A DNA stretch of 64,000 nucleotides from Plantago ovata (lineage: Eukaryota > Streptophyta > Magnoliopsida > Lamiales > Plantaginaceae). Below are positions 33,923-46,588 of the stretch, in pieces (the stretch's first letter is position 1; each line of letters begins with the position of its first letter). A program made the translations under genes and the position numbers. The notes under the pieces were generated by a model. The model had not been told where the DNA came from. It saw only the letters and a program-made list of their open reading frames with translations, and did not search any database. The stretch is taken from positions 119,428,880-119,492,879 of the forward strand of contig CM051456.1 of assembly GCA_028274465.1 (NCBI GenBank), given 5' to 3'.

Positions 33923-36900
33923 ATGGCCGCCTTGCAACCTCAAAAATGCCCTTCTTTTGCTCTTCCTCCAGTAGCAGCCAGCCTTAGATCCCCCAAGTTT
34001 TACATTGCTTCCGCTCTTCCTACTGGAACTTCCAAGTAAGCTAGCCCTCTTCTTAATTAGTATATCCTCCTTTTCTTTCTTTCTTTCTTTCTTTTCTTTC
34101 CCCATTGTTCGTTTTATCATTGTGTAATGCCTTAGGAAGTATGTTCTGTTTCATTTTCATGTAAAGTTTTGATTTTTAGCTCAAATTTGTTGCCTTTCTG
34201 CTGTTTACTGATATGGGTTTTGGGTACTTATCTCTAATTTCTATTCCTTGTGTTTGCTGTTAAATGCTTATAGACAAAAGCTGACTCTTATTTGATTCTT
34301 AGGATTTTTCTTGAATTCTCTTAGTATTATTTGCTCTGTTACTGTCAGTTCTCAGATGATTTTGTTTTTTATCTTTAAAATATCCTTTGGTAGATTACTA
34401 TACATACTGAAGTTTTTTTTTTTTTTCCTCATCATGTTTGATACTTTTTGGACTAGTTTCTATAAAATGCAACATTCTTTAGTCTTTACTACTACTTGAC
34501 ACAGAAGTATTTATTCAGGCTTAGATTTTTCTCTCTGATGTATCCAGATTATGTGATCATTAATGCGTTCATTGAAAGATAGGTGATAGGTCTACATTGT
34601 TGAATCTTAGGTTTGAATTTAAAGCTTCAGCTGGATAGTTTGGTTGAGAGAGTATCAAGTAGTTGGTTGGTCCCATCTCTACAATCTTTCTCCTATCAAG
34701 TGAATATTCCATACTTTTCTGTTTTTAAAACGTAGTACTAGTATTATTGTAGTCATTTATTGATGGAAATAGTATATTCCATCAATTTTATAGTTCAATA
34801 CTTTCATAGTTTATTGCAATTCTAGATTCACAAGTTACATTTCCGCTTCTCATGTAAAAGAAGACTCATAGCCGGGTCTATTTTCTCTAGAGTAAATCTT
34901 GTACAAGATCTACCATAACCTACCACATGAAATCAAAACATATGTCATGTTCTTATACCATTTCCTTTATGACAAACAATAGCAGTGTACTTCGTGCATG
35001 TCACTGATTGTGGAACTGTTGACTGAGTGAGAAAAGAAAGAAAAGGCAACGAACAATAAGAAGAAATGTGGACCTTCAAGTCTTCAACTCTTTGTTTTGT
35101 TTGTCTGGTCTTATATAGTTATTTTATTATGCAGTATTTTCACCACGGTTTCTTGTTTTAGAGGATTGATGTTATCTTTAGTAGGTATGTTGAATAGGAT
35201 TGTAAGACAAAAGATTGTAGCATTTTTATCTAATTGTAGTTGCAGCCTTGGAGAACTAAGGTATCTGTGTCCTATACTCCTACTTTCAATCTATCTCATT
35301 AAAAACATGGCTACTACATTTTAAAATAACATTCTAGATGCACCTCAGGTATATAGGAGACCTGAAAGCTGCCGTTAATTGCTCCTGGAGAACTATATTG
35401 CTTTATTAGTATTTAGATAATAATTATCTTGTAGGTAATTTGTTGTGTTCAGTTTTGAGTTTTCAGATATGTGCTTGTTAGAAGTCGCTAATGAAATGTT
35501 CTGCAGTTGGTAAATTACAGTTTGGTAATGTAATGTCACACTTATGTTAGACCAATGTGTTTATAGGGAGGTTGAGACTGCCAAGAAGCCTTTTAGTCCT
35601 CCTCGTGAGGTTCATGTTCAAGTGACTCACTCCATGCCACCTCAAAAGATTGAGATCTTTAAATCTTTGGAAGGCTGGGCTGAGAATAATTTACTTGTTC
35701 ACCTTAAGCCTGTCGAGAAATGCTGGCAACCTCAGGATTTCCTGCCAGATCCTTCTTCTGATGGGTTTCATGATCAGGTCAAAGAATTAAGGGAAAGAGC
35801 AAGGGAACTTCCAGACGATTATTTTGTTGTTCTTGTTGGAGATATGATCACTGAGGAAGCCCTTCCGACTTACCAAACTATGCTCAACACCTTAGATGGT
35901 GTGAGAGATGAAACAGGTGCCAGCCCAACTCCGTGGGCTATCTGGACAAGGGCATGGACTGCCGAAGAGAACAGGCATGGTGATCTTCTTAATAAGTATC
36001 TATACTTATGTGGACGCGTGGATATGAGACAGATTGAGAAGACTATCCAGTATCTGATTGGCTCTGGAATGGTTAGTCTTGCTAGCTTTTCTCATTATCA
36101 TTTTCATGTTTTCTTTCTGCTCTTTATTAATTTTCTTTTTGTTCTCGAATTAATTATTCCACTATTGATGCTATTCATTGTAATGTGAGAGTTAGGACAC
36201 TGTCATGTTCTCTGATATGTGGCTAGTGTCTTAGTTGTTTAGTCAATTCCATGATATGGAATCAGTGAATCATTTGCCTAGCTTTTTGCCTTTGGTCATA
36301 AAAATTCACTGCTAAGTCATTTCGGGGTTGAGTTTATATCTTACTTTATCTCTCTTTGTTTTGTCCATGCCTTCAGGATCCAAGGACAGAAAACAGTCCT
36401 TATCTAGGATTCATCTACACATCCTTCCAAGAACGAGCTACATTCGTTTCCCATGGAAACACAGCCAGACTTGCCAAGGAGCATGGAGACTTAAACCTAG
36501 CTCAAATATGTGGCACTATAGCGGCAGATGAAAAGCGTCATGAAACCGCCTACACCAAAATCACCGAAAAGTTATTTGAAATTGATCCTGATGGGACAGT
36601 ACTGGCTTTTGCTGACATGATGAGGAAGAAGATTTCTATGCCAGCCCACTTGATGTACGATGGCCGTGATGATAACCTCTTTGACCACTTCTCAGCTGTT
36701 GCTCAGCGTCTTGGTGTCTACACTGCCAGAGATTATGCAGACATCCTTGAACATTTGGTCGGAAGATGGAAAGTGGCGGATTTAACAGGACTATCTGCAG
36801 AGGGGCAGAAAGCACAGGATTACGTCTGTGGTCTGCCTCCAAGAATCAGACGGTTAGAGGAGAGAGCTCAAGGGAGGAATAAGCAAGCACCCAAAGTTCC

Positions 36901-36937
36901 GTTTAGCTGGATTTATGATCGAGAGGTGCAACTCTGA
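33923..36937 (+). CDS. SAD: Plastid stearoyl-acyl-carrier-protein 9-desaturase
   Basis: Three exons (33923-34035, 35567-36071, 36377-36937) give 392 residues, the usual length for the family. The first 35 or so residues are Ser/Ala/Pro-rich and form a plastid transit peptide. The two di-iron ligand motifs are intact: EENRH at 171-175 and DEKRH at 257-261. The [20 protein letters not shown] block and the C-terminal [12 protein letters not shown] are classical. The enzyme introduces the delta-9 double bond into stearoyl-ACP in the plastid stroma using reduced ferredoxin and oxygen, giving oleoyl-ACP for membrane and storage lipids. The Arabidopsis homologue FAB2/SSI2 also influences defence signalling through oleate level. 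Intron 1 (1.5 kb) contains a (TTTC)n run. No defect is seen. Confidence 0.95.
34071..34100. repeat. (TTTC)n tract in desaturase intron 1
   Basis: Six to seven TTTC units with slight interruption lie 36 bases after the donor site of intron 1. Confidence 0.85.
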
Positions 36938-37389
36938 GTAAATGACACAATAAGTTTCTTTCTGCTTGTCTTTCAACTACTGGTAAGGAAAACAAAGTTG
37001 CAATCAGTTTTCCGGTTCTTGTTTGGTGTTTCTTACTTTCAAAGGTGGGAAGATTGTGTCAGGTGTGAAATTCGCTGTAGATAACGTCCTTCGCTCTATT
37101 ACTGGATGCATATCACCGTATAGGGGCGCTCTAGTTGTAATGTTGATTTCTATTACGAAGTATATTTTAGTTTTTTAGTTTTTTCATGTAGATTCGTGAA
37201 GGGAAACAGTTTAATGTTGAATTTTTTGTGGTGGCTATGTATCTGATACCTTTTTCTTTTGTCAATTGTATCATTGAATTTACGGTCTATGTATTGGCTA
37301 TGTTCATAATGCAATTGCATAAATGAGCTATATTAATGTTCTAGTGCAATGAAAAGGATAAAGATTATTTCTTATTATTTGAGTGGCAA
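36938..37389. other. 3' region of the desaturase gene
   Basis: Likely 3' untranslated region and spacer. No further gene recognised. Confidence 0.4.
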
Positions 37390-38220
37390 GAAGTACACGC
37401 ATGGAACTTTTACTATTTTACTCAACTAGTTACACTTTTCATCCTCAGGTTAGAGCCCGACTTGCGTTTTTATCCCCGTTAGTTTAACAATTAATTTTAC
37501 TCAACACCTGGCCCATTTGTCTTGACCAACTTAATTTTTTTTTTCAAATTTTGTCTCTCCAAACACACCCTTATTCCTTTTTCAGATTTTAGTTTTATTT
37601 CTTTTTCCTTTTTTTCCTTTTCTTTTTTCTTTCTTTTTTCCTTTTCTTTTCTTTTTTTTTCTTTCTCCCTTCTTCAACCTCGGGTGCCAGAATTTTTCCT
37701 GCATAGGAGTTACCGAACTCTAATCGTAGTTTACAACTACGATCGAAGCTTTAAACAGCTCTGATCGGAGCTTTAAACAACTCCGATTGGAGCTGTTTTA
37801 AGCTCTAATTGGAGCTGTATGTTTTTTATTATTTTTTATTTTTTTATATTAAAACTGGAAAATTAATTATTAATTTTGTAGGGACTTTTTTGCAATAATA
37901 TTTAAGCTCCTTTCGAAATTTAGATAAGTAATGTGGGTAAATTTTAAATAATTTATAGTCAATTTTGTAATATAGAAAAATTTAGAGTAAAACGTGTAAT
38001 AAAGGATAATTGAAGTTGTTTGGGTTTGTTTGAAAATTGAAACTTAAATGAGGGCAAAATTGTATTTTCTAGGTATTAGTTCGTGAAAAGTCAACGTCGT
38101 TGGGTTGGATGTACTTAAATTGTTCTAACAGGGGGGTCGATATATGAGAAAAAAAATTAAGAGGGAGATATCCGTAATTGATGAAACTAAGAGGGATTTG
38201 GATGTTATTTGTCCTAAAGT
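37390..38220. mobile_element. Second GGAGCTG-core element, diverged
   Basis: This has the same architecture as the element at 1335-2235. The left part has ATCCCCGTTAGTTTAACAATTA (37473 on, in part), a pyrimidine-rich stretch (37510-37675), then a short core of GATCGGAGCTTTAAACA and GATTGGAGCTGT repeats (37740-37820). The right part has GAGGGAGATATCCGTAATTGA and AGAGGGATTTGGATGTTAT. The motif order and orientation (GAGGGA...GGATGTAAT at the right end) match the first element. The core is much shorter. No coding capacity; superfamily not assigned. Confidence 0.5.
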
Positions 38221-38435
38221 TAATTGAAATTAAAAATCAAACCCAAATAAGTGGGTGTACTGGTTAGACCCCTAAAAAATCAAGTATTTACTATGAGCCT
38301 CTGCTGACATGCGCGTAGTCAAATTTTCTAATACGGTGTAATCAACAAAAGTTAAAATGACACATGAATTAATACTAGTCTTCCTCCATTACATTGAAAT
38401 TAAATTTAAAAAATACATGATTTGTGGAGCAAAAA

Positions 38436-39301
38436 TTAAGTCAACTTAACACAATCCAATTGAAACCGACATATAGGACATTTAAATCTAGAGATTCTTG
38501 TCAAGCAAATCATACCACAATCAATGTGGAAGATATGTGAGCATGGAAGTCGTATAATCCTGGAGCCTTGCGTGAAGTCGTCGAGACACACTGTACACGT
38601 TTCTAATTCGTCGTTACGGTTGTATTCAAGAGCTTCCAGTCCCCAGTTTGGGTTTATGTTTGGGTGATAATCTCCCAAATAATCGTCCAAAGGCTTTGTG
38701 GTTGTTGAGACGCCATCATCACGCAACATTGTTACCCACTTTATATACTCTTCCAGAATTAATCTTGAGTACATAATCACATATATAATTCCTGTATTAC
38801 AAAAGTACTTTATTAAAGCATCAGTTCTGGCATTCACCATTGTGCGATACAAAAATTGTTCCAACGTTTGAGAATTCATCGTTCGGTCGTCATCTGAATA
38901 GATTTTGTCTAAAGGGAAGGGGATGCCCATGGTTCTGATCATCGAACATATAGTTGTATGTTCATGCTGATGGAAGGCCAAAATTGAATATTTTAAATGT
39001 TTTCTCTGTAAACGATGATATGTTTCTGCTCCTTCTTTATGATGCTTCGCTTCTGCAAAAATTGCACGACCACGATGCGCACATCAATGCTCACCAGACC
39101 ATTGTTCGGTTTCTTATGACCATCAGGTAACCAGCTAATGTAGATGCAACTGTCGCCATCCCTACGGCAGATGGCGTCCAATAACATCGGATCTGCCATG
39201 TAACTACGTACGTGCTGATCGATGTTCGGTGAATGGGCGATCGAGATATGCAACCAAGATAAACGAGAAGTTAAAGCGGTACTATCAGAACTTATATACA
39301 A
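38436..39301 (-). pseudogene. RING-H2 zinc-finger protein gene, frameshifted
   Basis: The C-terminal part ends in a RING-H2 finger: CTVC, 14 residues, CSHIFHIDC, 12 residues, CPIC (about 38450-38620 on the reverse strand). RING-H2 proteins are usually E3 ubiquitin ligases. The frame holding it extends upstream past the first Met (38981) through EAKHHKEGAETYHRLQRKH to a stop near 39085. A separate frame at 39301-38993, reading MADPMLLDAICRRDG and then GLVSIDVRIVV, appears to be the N-terminal part, so one frameshift is needed near 39070. The spacing between the second and third cysteine pairs is slightly longer than normal. It is probably a recent pseudogene, unless an intron or assembly error explains the shift. 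Confidence 0.55.
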
Positions 39302-40223
39302 TGCAACATCTTTCTTTGTTTATATAGACTAGAAACGAGAATATATATATGTATTCATATATGTATTCGGTCATATAGTATAAATTGACTCCATCTTAAA
39401 CTCGGATATGCGTTTGCTAGTTTTAGTATAAATAGAATTCTCTCCATCTTAATTCTATTATTTTGCTGGAGACTTGATAATCTCATAATTTTATCTATAC
39501 TAATTCAGTATGGTATCGTAGAGTATTTTGGATTGTTTTGTTTCTTTTTTCGTAATTAAATCAATTTTTTATTTAGTTCTGTTCAGTTCAGTTTGATTAT
39601 GTTCAGTTCCGTTCAGTTATGTTCAGACGAAGAGAACAGTTTTTTAGTAGTTTACTAATATTTACAACAAACACTCCGCGTGTATTTACGTTTTCGTGTA
39701 AAATATGACTACTAATTAATAAATAACACGTCGAAATTGAACGGAAGATAGTAAATTTACAACTAATTAATAAAATTCAAACAAAAAGAACCAATGGTCT
39801 TTCGTTTTGTTTTTATTCATTGAAAATTTACGGAATAGTCCCATAACTTTTTATCATTATTTAGCTCAAATTAAAATTTGATCACTATATACTCTAATAA
39901 TTACGAAATAGACCCGTAAAATATAATTTCGCACAGTGACAGATCTAGCCCCACCGGACCCCCTAAACGTTTTCCTAGTACTATATATACTAGATAAGCG
40001 TGTCACGCTACGCATGACAAACGTTTTTTCATTGCGTTTTATTATGTGTGTGAGAATCATTCAACGGATAATTAATACTTATAATATTATAATATGCATG
40101 CCGCATATGCGCATGTGGCTTATAAGTCATGACTATCCCTTCACTTTGAAAACATGGTCATTAGACTCATTACAAAACACTTCAACTTTAAAGTGACACT
40201 GAAATACTGTTTTTCTTCATAAC
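39302..40223. other. Intergenic DNA
   Basis: AT-rich spacer that contains the GTTCAG-rich relic listed separately. No gene seen. Confidence 0.4.
39535..39640. mobile_element. GTTCAG-rich MITE-like element, copy 2 (truncated)
   Basis: TTCTGTTCAGTTCAGTTTGA and further GTTCAG units end in TCAGACGAAGAGAACAG, the same right end as the elements at 22300 and 55862. The left end is degraded to a T-rich stretch, so this copy is partial. Confidence 0.5.
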
Positions 40224-41150
40224 ATGATACAACCAAAAACCTCTCATCTTGCTCCAATAGAACATAAGGCCTTTAATGTCACCATGAGTCTTGAGAAAGT
40301 TTTGCACGTGAAAGGAGGCCTTGGCGAGGCAGTTGTTCCCAGAACTCTTCGCCTCCGGTCTGTTCATAACAACGATATTAAAAGAAAAATCGCTCGTCAC
40401 ACCCTGGGAATGGATTTCGCCCGAAGATTAGTTGATAGAGATTTGACATCCTCCACAATTGCCCAACAGAAGAAAAAGATGGTCTAGGTTGCTGTAGTTG
40501 TTTGATGATATTTAGACTATCAATTTCAACTTCAATGTACCTCACTTACGTGTCATTCTGTAAAAGTTGTGCAAGCAACAGATCGTCCTTAACAGCTAAA
40601 GCTTCAACAAATTCAGGTTCTTGAATATTCCTAATAATCTTTCTACACCAAGCAATAACAATCCCATCACTTCCTATTGTTATCACCCCTAAGTTCGCTA
40701 CTTTGGATTCTTACCAACAGACGCATAGCTATGTTGCTGGACAGTTCCTCTAGCCGGTGGTTTCCACGGAGACTGAGTGACTATTTCCGGTGAGGACATG
40801 AGAAGTGGCTTTTCGCTTTTTCTAAAACCAAGAAACATACTATTGTACGATATGCACCGAATCCAAGGGGTCATAACCGACCTGCAAATGGACATATTTA
40901 TTTCTATTACCCGATATTGCACAGCAATGACACATGAACACCTCCAGATCTTTTTAAGATGCCTGATTGCGACCAAAATCAAACAGCTCCAAGTACTTGT
41001 ACAGTTTGTTGCAATGAAAGAATTAGGAAAGCTGGACAGAGCCCAAAAACATCGAACGTAACACACGTAACGGCACTCCTTCAAAACATGGCTAATTGAC
41101 TCAGGACAAACTGTATCAACAATGATCCCTCGGTGTAAGAATATTTTCGC
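40224..41150 (-). pseudogene. LINE ORF2 C-terminal remnant (zf-RVT plus RNase H-like)
   Basis: On the reverse strand the order of domains is that of the tail of a plant non-LTR retroelement ORF2. A zf-RVT zinc-binding region comes first (GIIVDTVCPESISHVLKEC at about 41070-41140). A linker with WKPPARGTV follows (about 40750). Then comes an RVT_3 RNase H-like domain: GVITIGSDGIVIAWCRKI (about 40620-40700), EFVEALAVKDDLLLAQLL (about 40560-40610), EVEIDSLNIIKQL (about 40500-40540) and the late motif NNCLAKASF (about 40300-40330). Several frameshifts and stops separate these. The reverse transcriptase itself is absent from the window. It is a 5'-truncated, long-dead copy. Confidence 0.7.
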
Positions 41151-41454
41151 ACACAGGTAAAGAAATTTTCAAAACTTGCCATAAGAAATTTTTTATTTTA
41201 TTTGGAATTCTTAAATTCAAAATAAAACCTCAATTATGATCATCCCTGAACATATAAACCCAACATTGTATCTAAAAAAAAAGCATCAGGCACTTTATAT
41301 ACCCATTCAATCTCACAAATTATATGCCCATTCAATTTCACAAATTATTCAACAAAAATGTACAAGCAGTCACACACGTTCATCATCAACATTGTAAAAA
41401 TCGAATGACAGCAAAGAAAGAGACAAACATCAAAGAATAAATTTACTCTTAGCT

Positions 41455-41900
41455 TCAAAGTTTCAATTTGACCTCAGTTATATCTTCTGCAAACAGCTCC
41501 ACCTAGTTTTCAATCGCATAAATGACTTTTTCCCCACCCTATTAACCTCATCCACCTTCTTAATATATGCGTGTTAACTCCACGTAAGATGCTGGTCAGT
41601 GTAAGGAACCAAAGACCAGTCTGTTAACGGATATCCTGATCACTTGACGACATAAACATTCCTCAAAGCACCTCTAGTCGCCCGTCGGAAGATGGCCGAT
41701 TTCTCCAATACATGATCATCAATCATTGATTTGGGATAACCCATAGAAATGTCAGTCAAAACTCCCCTAGGATCAACCGTCCCTTGGACAGTTATTGAAT
41801 AAGAACTCTTCTGTCTCCTTTCTGTATATGACTCACCACCACTGCTACTTGCACTCACGTTTTCATTAAACCATTTAGTGACAAATATTTGAAGCAAAAT
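41455..41900 (-). pseudogene. PIF/Harbinger-type (ALP1-like) DDE nuclease remnant
   Basis: The reverse strand reads FNENVSASSSGGESYTERRQ, then KSSYSITVQGTVDPRGVLTD, GYPKSMIDDHVLEKSAIF and, after a stop, SGYPLTDWSLVPYTDQHLTW and LKTRWSCLQKI. This is the order of the DDE_Tnp_4 domain in plant HARBI1/ALP1-like proteins, where the DD after the GxPGS block and the YPL.DW segment are conserved. At least three in-frame stops interrupt it (near 41637, 41575 and 41480). It is either a dead transposase or a dead copy of a domesticated ALP1-like gene. The N-terminal half is missing. Confidence 0.7.
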
Positions 41901-44430
41901 TACAGTAATGTTTCAGGTTACAGACCATAAAGCATAATAATAGCTCAAAATTTGATTCATTCAGCAATAATAGACTCTACCTAAATTAACGAAACTAAGC
42001 ATGTAACGTTCACATAACTAAATGGAAGCAATACAACCAAGCCAATGAAACCAATCCAAGTAGCAGCTACACAAGATTTGGTAGCCATCAGTCTACAATA
42101 AACAGTTGGAAAAACAAATTAAAACACAAATACAAAAATTCTGCAATGTTAACATGAATTTGGCATTAACTATTGCTTTTTTGAAGTTAATGACACCCCT
42201 TATTCTAAATTAATCAAATATAATAGCATCCCAACTTGAAGCACACAAACTACAATCCTAAACAATATGCTTGTGAAATTAATGCCTACGACTCAAATAT
42301 GGGTTCCATTTGGTGGTGCTACTAACAAGGCTGATCAGAATCAAAGGGATTCAGCAAAAAGCCTTTTAACGCCTCTTTACAGGCAATGCAAATAGTAAAG
42401 AGAGGGAAAGTACTGATTCACAAATAATTTCCAGTAAGCTAGCTATGAAAAATAATCACTGGACATATAAGCTGATTATCACAAATTTCAAATTGGACCC
42501 ATGTTCTAGCAGTAAAGAAGCAACAACATTGTAAGTATGCATATAGACCAAATTAATCGAATTTAAGCATACAACACCATAACAATATCTAGACGAAGCC
42601 CACAAGTAACAACAATTAAGCTAATTTGTCAAACACAAACACATCATCAGTAACCAAAAACAATGTGAAACCAAGAATGCCCTCCATAACATAAACAAAT
42701 CCAATTGAAGCAAAAAACACTACCTCGATAACCTAATAAAGTCCGATTGAAGCAACACACTGCCTGTAATAGTGGTGAAGGTGTAAATCTGGCACATTAA
42801 ACTAATTGGAAACACCAACGTGCGTGGAGTATTTGTTAGTTAGGTGCGGTGGATTCCGTCAAATTCGGGTAGGCGTTTGTCGAATGGTGTCATCACCTCC
42901 ACATATCGGGTGGAATAGGCACCATCGTTTCAGGCCATGAATCAATAAGAATAAGAAGAGCACTGAATTGATGCGGATGTTGAGTGTTGATGGATACAGG
43001 AGTCCGCATCGGCCGAATTCTGTAATTTACTCCGACGAGGAAGAGGCGTGAATTTGGTCTGGGAGATGTGAGAAAAGGAAATGAGACAAGGGGCAAACAA
43101 ATATAGTAATACAGAGGTTTTCGGTTGTCAGAGAAGAAATATGAATACGCGCTTATGTTCACTCGCGTTTCACGCCAAAGTTTATACTTATTATCATACG
43201 CTAACAAATTATGTGAAATTGAAACATGAGTACGATGGTCTTAATTAAGTACCGTAACTCTTAAGCACAAAAGGCTCAGGTCAAATTATTCTAAAACGCT
43301 TTTAAATGGGTTGGAGCCTCGTTTTTAATTTCATTCCTAGTAAGGTGCATGTTTTACTTTTCGAGTTCTTTGTATCGGTGTGCATCACTTATGCACGAGT
43401 TGTCATTGGTTCGTGGTATGAATATATTTTTAGCCATTTCAAAAAAAAAAAAAAAAAAAAAAACTGCCCAAATACATGGGCATCTACAGTAGTTTGGTAT
43501 CCTACAGTAGTTTGGTATATATCAAACTATCAATTGTGCTCGCAAAATACATGAACACGGAGAGAAATTTCTCGATCATGCATATATCATACACATCCAC
43601 AAGACCACAAGCATTCCATATCCAAGAATGAAGCATATTTATATACTAGAATTGGTACACCGATCGACACACCTTACGTGCAATATGCGGTGCCCGACCA
43701 TGACCTGATGACCATGAATATATTTTTAGTCGTTTAAAAAAGAAATTATTTCATGGTAATGAATGTTGTTGCTAAATCCTAAAGTAGTCCAAAGCGGACT
43801 TGAAGCAAAGGTTACGTACCACCGGACGTGTTTACATGTTCTGTTGCTATGAATGAATGTAATTAACGATAAGCCTTGATTCTCAATTTAATCTCTTTTT
43901 GTTGCGCGCGCGATCGATTAATTTTCTGATGTTTACTTGTTCTGTTGTTATGAATTAAAGTCGCTTCGCTTGGTTGGTTGTAGTAGCTTGTAGTTAAATC
44001 GATAAAACAATTTGTCAAAAACTAAAGAAATCAACAGTCCTGTTGGAGATTCGGGGTGGAGTGCAGTACTACTCGTGAAATGACTTATTCAAGTTTTCGT
44101 TTTCCAATCCTGTTGTCTGCAATTGACTTAAATTAAATAAATCTTCATCCCATCAATTAAAGAGGTACATCGGCTAGATAGTAAATTGTTGGTTTATTTG
44201 TATGTCTCAATTAAGTGAAAGGAGTATATCGTAATATTCCACCTTTGCATTCAAGTACAAACTGAGATCTTCTGTATTGTGTACTACATTGTCTTAGAAG
44301 ATACTAGAATCATCCAAGTAGAAAAAACAACTACTACAATCAAGCTTGAAGAAGAAGGGACTAGTAAAGTAGCACCAGCACCATTTTGGACTGTGCTTCT
44401 CGTTCTTGTATCAGGTGTACCTACAACGCA
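41901..44430. other. Gene-poor spacer
   Basis: AT-rich with no recognisable gene. It holds a poly-A run at 43441-43462 followed by a short tandem CTACAGTAGTTTGGTAT repeated twice (about 43484-43518). A GTTTAC/GACTACT-rich patch and assorted low-complexity stretches complete it. Confidence 0.45.
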
Positions 44431-44439
44431 CCCTAGAGG

Positions 44440-44512
44440 ATTGATACGTTGTCCACACCGTGCAGGCAATGTTTGAGCACCGGTCACATTCATGCCTGCT
44501 TGCTGGGCTCAG
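44440..44512. repeat. Dispersed duplicate, copy 1 (pairs with 45700-45772)
   Basis: The segment from ACGTTGTCCACACCGTGCAG to TGCTGGGCT matches 45700-45772 with only a few differences, in the same orientation, 1.26 kb apart. On the reverse strand both read GMNVTGAQTL and ARCGQR, so they may be pieces of a broken reverse-strand exon. The host gene is not recognised. Confidence 0.7.
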
Positions 44513-45543
44513 GTCCGGCTTAAGAATATTGAGGCCCCATGCCAAATTTTCAGAGTGACCCCAACTAACATATTATTATATATCATTCTAGATCTTTAAC
44601 TTAATTATTTGCGGTTCAGTAAATTAATTTTTAGAAAACTCAGAAGGTATACTTGAGTACAATGATTATCAAAATCACTTCTACCAACTAATTATCCTAT
44701 ATTCTAGCTAAACTCTCATAAATTTCATAATATTAAAGATCATTCTCACATCTTTGACCTTATCATTGTAGCCGCTATAAATTAGTCATTTACCAAACAT
44801 ATTGATATCTCACACTCTATATATATATACACTTGAGTACAATGATATTACTTCCACCAATTAAGTCCGACCCGTCTTACCTTATCAAACCTACTCCACC
44901 ATACTGATTATCGTCAGTACGAAATGGTCTTAACTATGTATGGTATAATGAAATTTTCACGACATGCCGTAAGATCATCACAGAACATAGAGATACATAT
45001 AAATTATCAGAAAACCTACTCCACCATACTGATTCACACAGTCCAGTTCAAAGCAAATGAGAGTTTCAGCTTCCAGTTCACTTCTTCTCCCCAATCAATT
45101 TAAAAAAAGAATAGAACAAGCAAGATAAATAGCATGCACAATGAAATTATGCATGCCAAAGTCATTATTTGAAAGCCCTTCATAACAAGCAAAAGTATTA
45201 TGAGCAGAGCATTCATCCATTTTGTCTCTACTACATTTAGATAATGAAATCAACCTACCCGTCCAACTACATTTACAGATACGAAGCAGAAATCAGGGAA
45301 TTCAAATTGTCATTCACATTTCCAGTTCAAGAATAAGCATATCAGGAACTCACAGTTCACATATTAACATGATCAAAATCTTTAAATTGACACAGGGCTA
45401 GAAAAGTTTTCAAAAGCAAGTAGTTGAACATATTGGGTTCCAGTTGAATCCTGGAATATACCGGCAGAAAGAATTTATCAACAGAAGACACACGTATCAT
45501 TTTACAAGGGAAAAAAAAAGGTATGCAGGAAACGATGACGACA
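44513..45543. other. Intergenic DNA
   Basis: AT-rich, no gene recognised. A short (TA)n run occurs near 44817-44829. Confidence 0.4.
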
Positions 45544-45605
45544 AAGTTTATAGCTGCCATCGGTGGCGATGAGGGCAAAGTTTATAGCTGCCATCGGTGG
45601 CGATG
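45544..45605. repeat. Two-copy tandem repeat, about 31-bp unit
   Basis: AAAGTTTATAGCTGCCATCG followed by GTGGCGATG occurs twice in a row, joined by AGGGC. No function seen. Confidence 0.85.
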
Positions 45606-45699
45606 GTTGTGGATGATGAAAGCGAGTAGACTGGGACTGACAGAGGGAGGAAGAGGATGAAGGCGGCAGTGCTGGATGATGTAAACATGGAGGAAGAGG

Positions 45700-45772
45700 A
45701 ATGGTACGTTGTCCACACCGTGCAGCCAATGTTTGAGCACCGGTCACATTCATGCCTTCTTGCTGGGCTTGA
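45700..45772. repeat. Dispersed duplicate, copy 2 (pairs with 44440-44512)
   Basis: See the first copy for the match. Here the reverse strand continues as DDEIAENKKARSKKNIDDE (about 45800-45860), a charged, coiled-coil-like stretch preceded by ISENFNSLKTYI. It may be a degraded exon of an unidentified protein. Confidence 0.6.
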
Positions 45773-46079
45773 TTCGCCCCTGAATTACCACCACCACTTT
45801 CTGATCTCATCATCAATATTTTTCTTGGATCTGGCCTTCTTGTTTTCGGCGATCTCATCGTCAATGTATGTTTTCAAACTATTGAAATTCTCACTAATAT
45901 CTTTCACTTCGCCTTTAATTGCGGCAGCTTCCCTTATTATCATTTCCAAGCGATCAGTTATCATCACACCCTTATTATCATTTCCAAGCGATTACCAGTT
46001 ATCATCACGTGCCGATCCACTAAGGTCCGCACTTACCAATGGGTTTTCGTGGCGGTCCAGATTCGGCTGGCTGTCTCAT

Positions 46080-46588
46080 CAAAGCCTTACCTTACCTTTT
46101 CAAATAGTCTTTTGGCTTTTTCAGCTGAGTAATGGATTGCCGCCTTCCCTGGCACTTTTCCAGAATGCGCCTCCTTCCTTTGCACACGCCTCCTTCCTTT
46201 GCACAGGAAGCATCATCTGTTCTTTCAAACCTGATAAAAAATAATCCAAATATTTATATTTATGCAAATTGTATGAACATTGCATAATAATGAAGAAGGA
46301 AAAAGAAAACATAACAAACCAAAATGGAGTTAGTGCTGAACAAAAATTTCAGCATTAAAATTCTTTTCGGGTGGAAGTGCAACTATAACAATAATCTTCA
46401 GCTTTCTCTATATAGGGATTTATAGATACGCAATCAAGTATCAACAATAATACATGATGGTAGCGATAACCAGTTTTCACATCAATCCAACAACGGTGAG
46501 AGTTGAGATATAATCTCAACAAATCGTCGATAGCATACTTTGGTGCAGGTCTCCTGCAAAATAATTGCAAATCATACATCCAGTACAT
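46080..46588 (-). other. Unassigned exon-like open frames on the reverse strand
   Basis: At about 46550-46355 a frame follows an acceptor-like TTTTGCAG and reads RRPAPKYAIDDLLRLYLNSH, then WIDVKTGYRYHHVLLLILDC, ending with a CYSC pair and a stop. A second stretch after TTTATCAG at about 46230 reads ERTDDASCAKEGGVCKG and includes a 17-base tandem repeat. These could be two exons of an unidentified or dead gene. I do not recognise the family. Confidence 0.25.
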
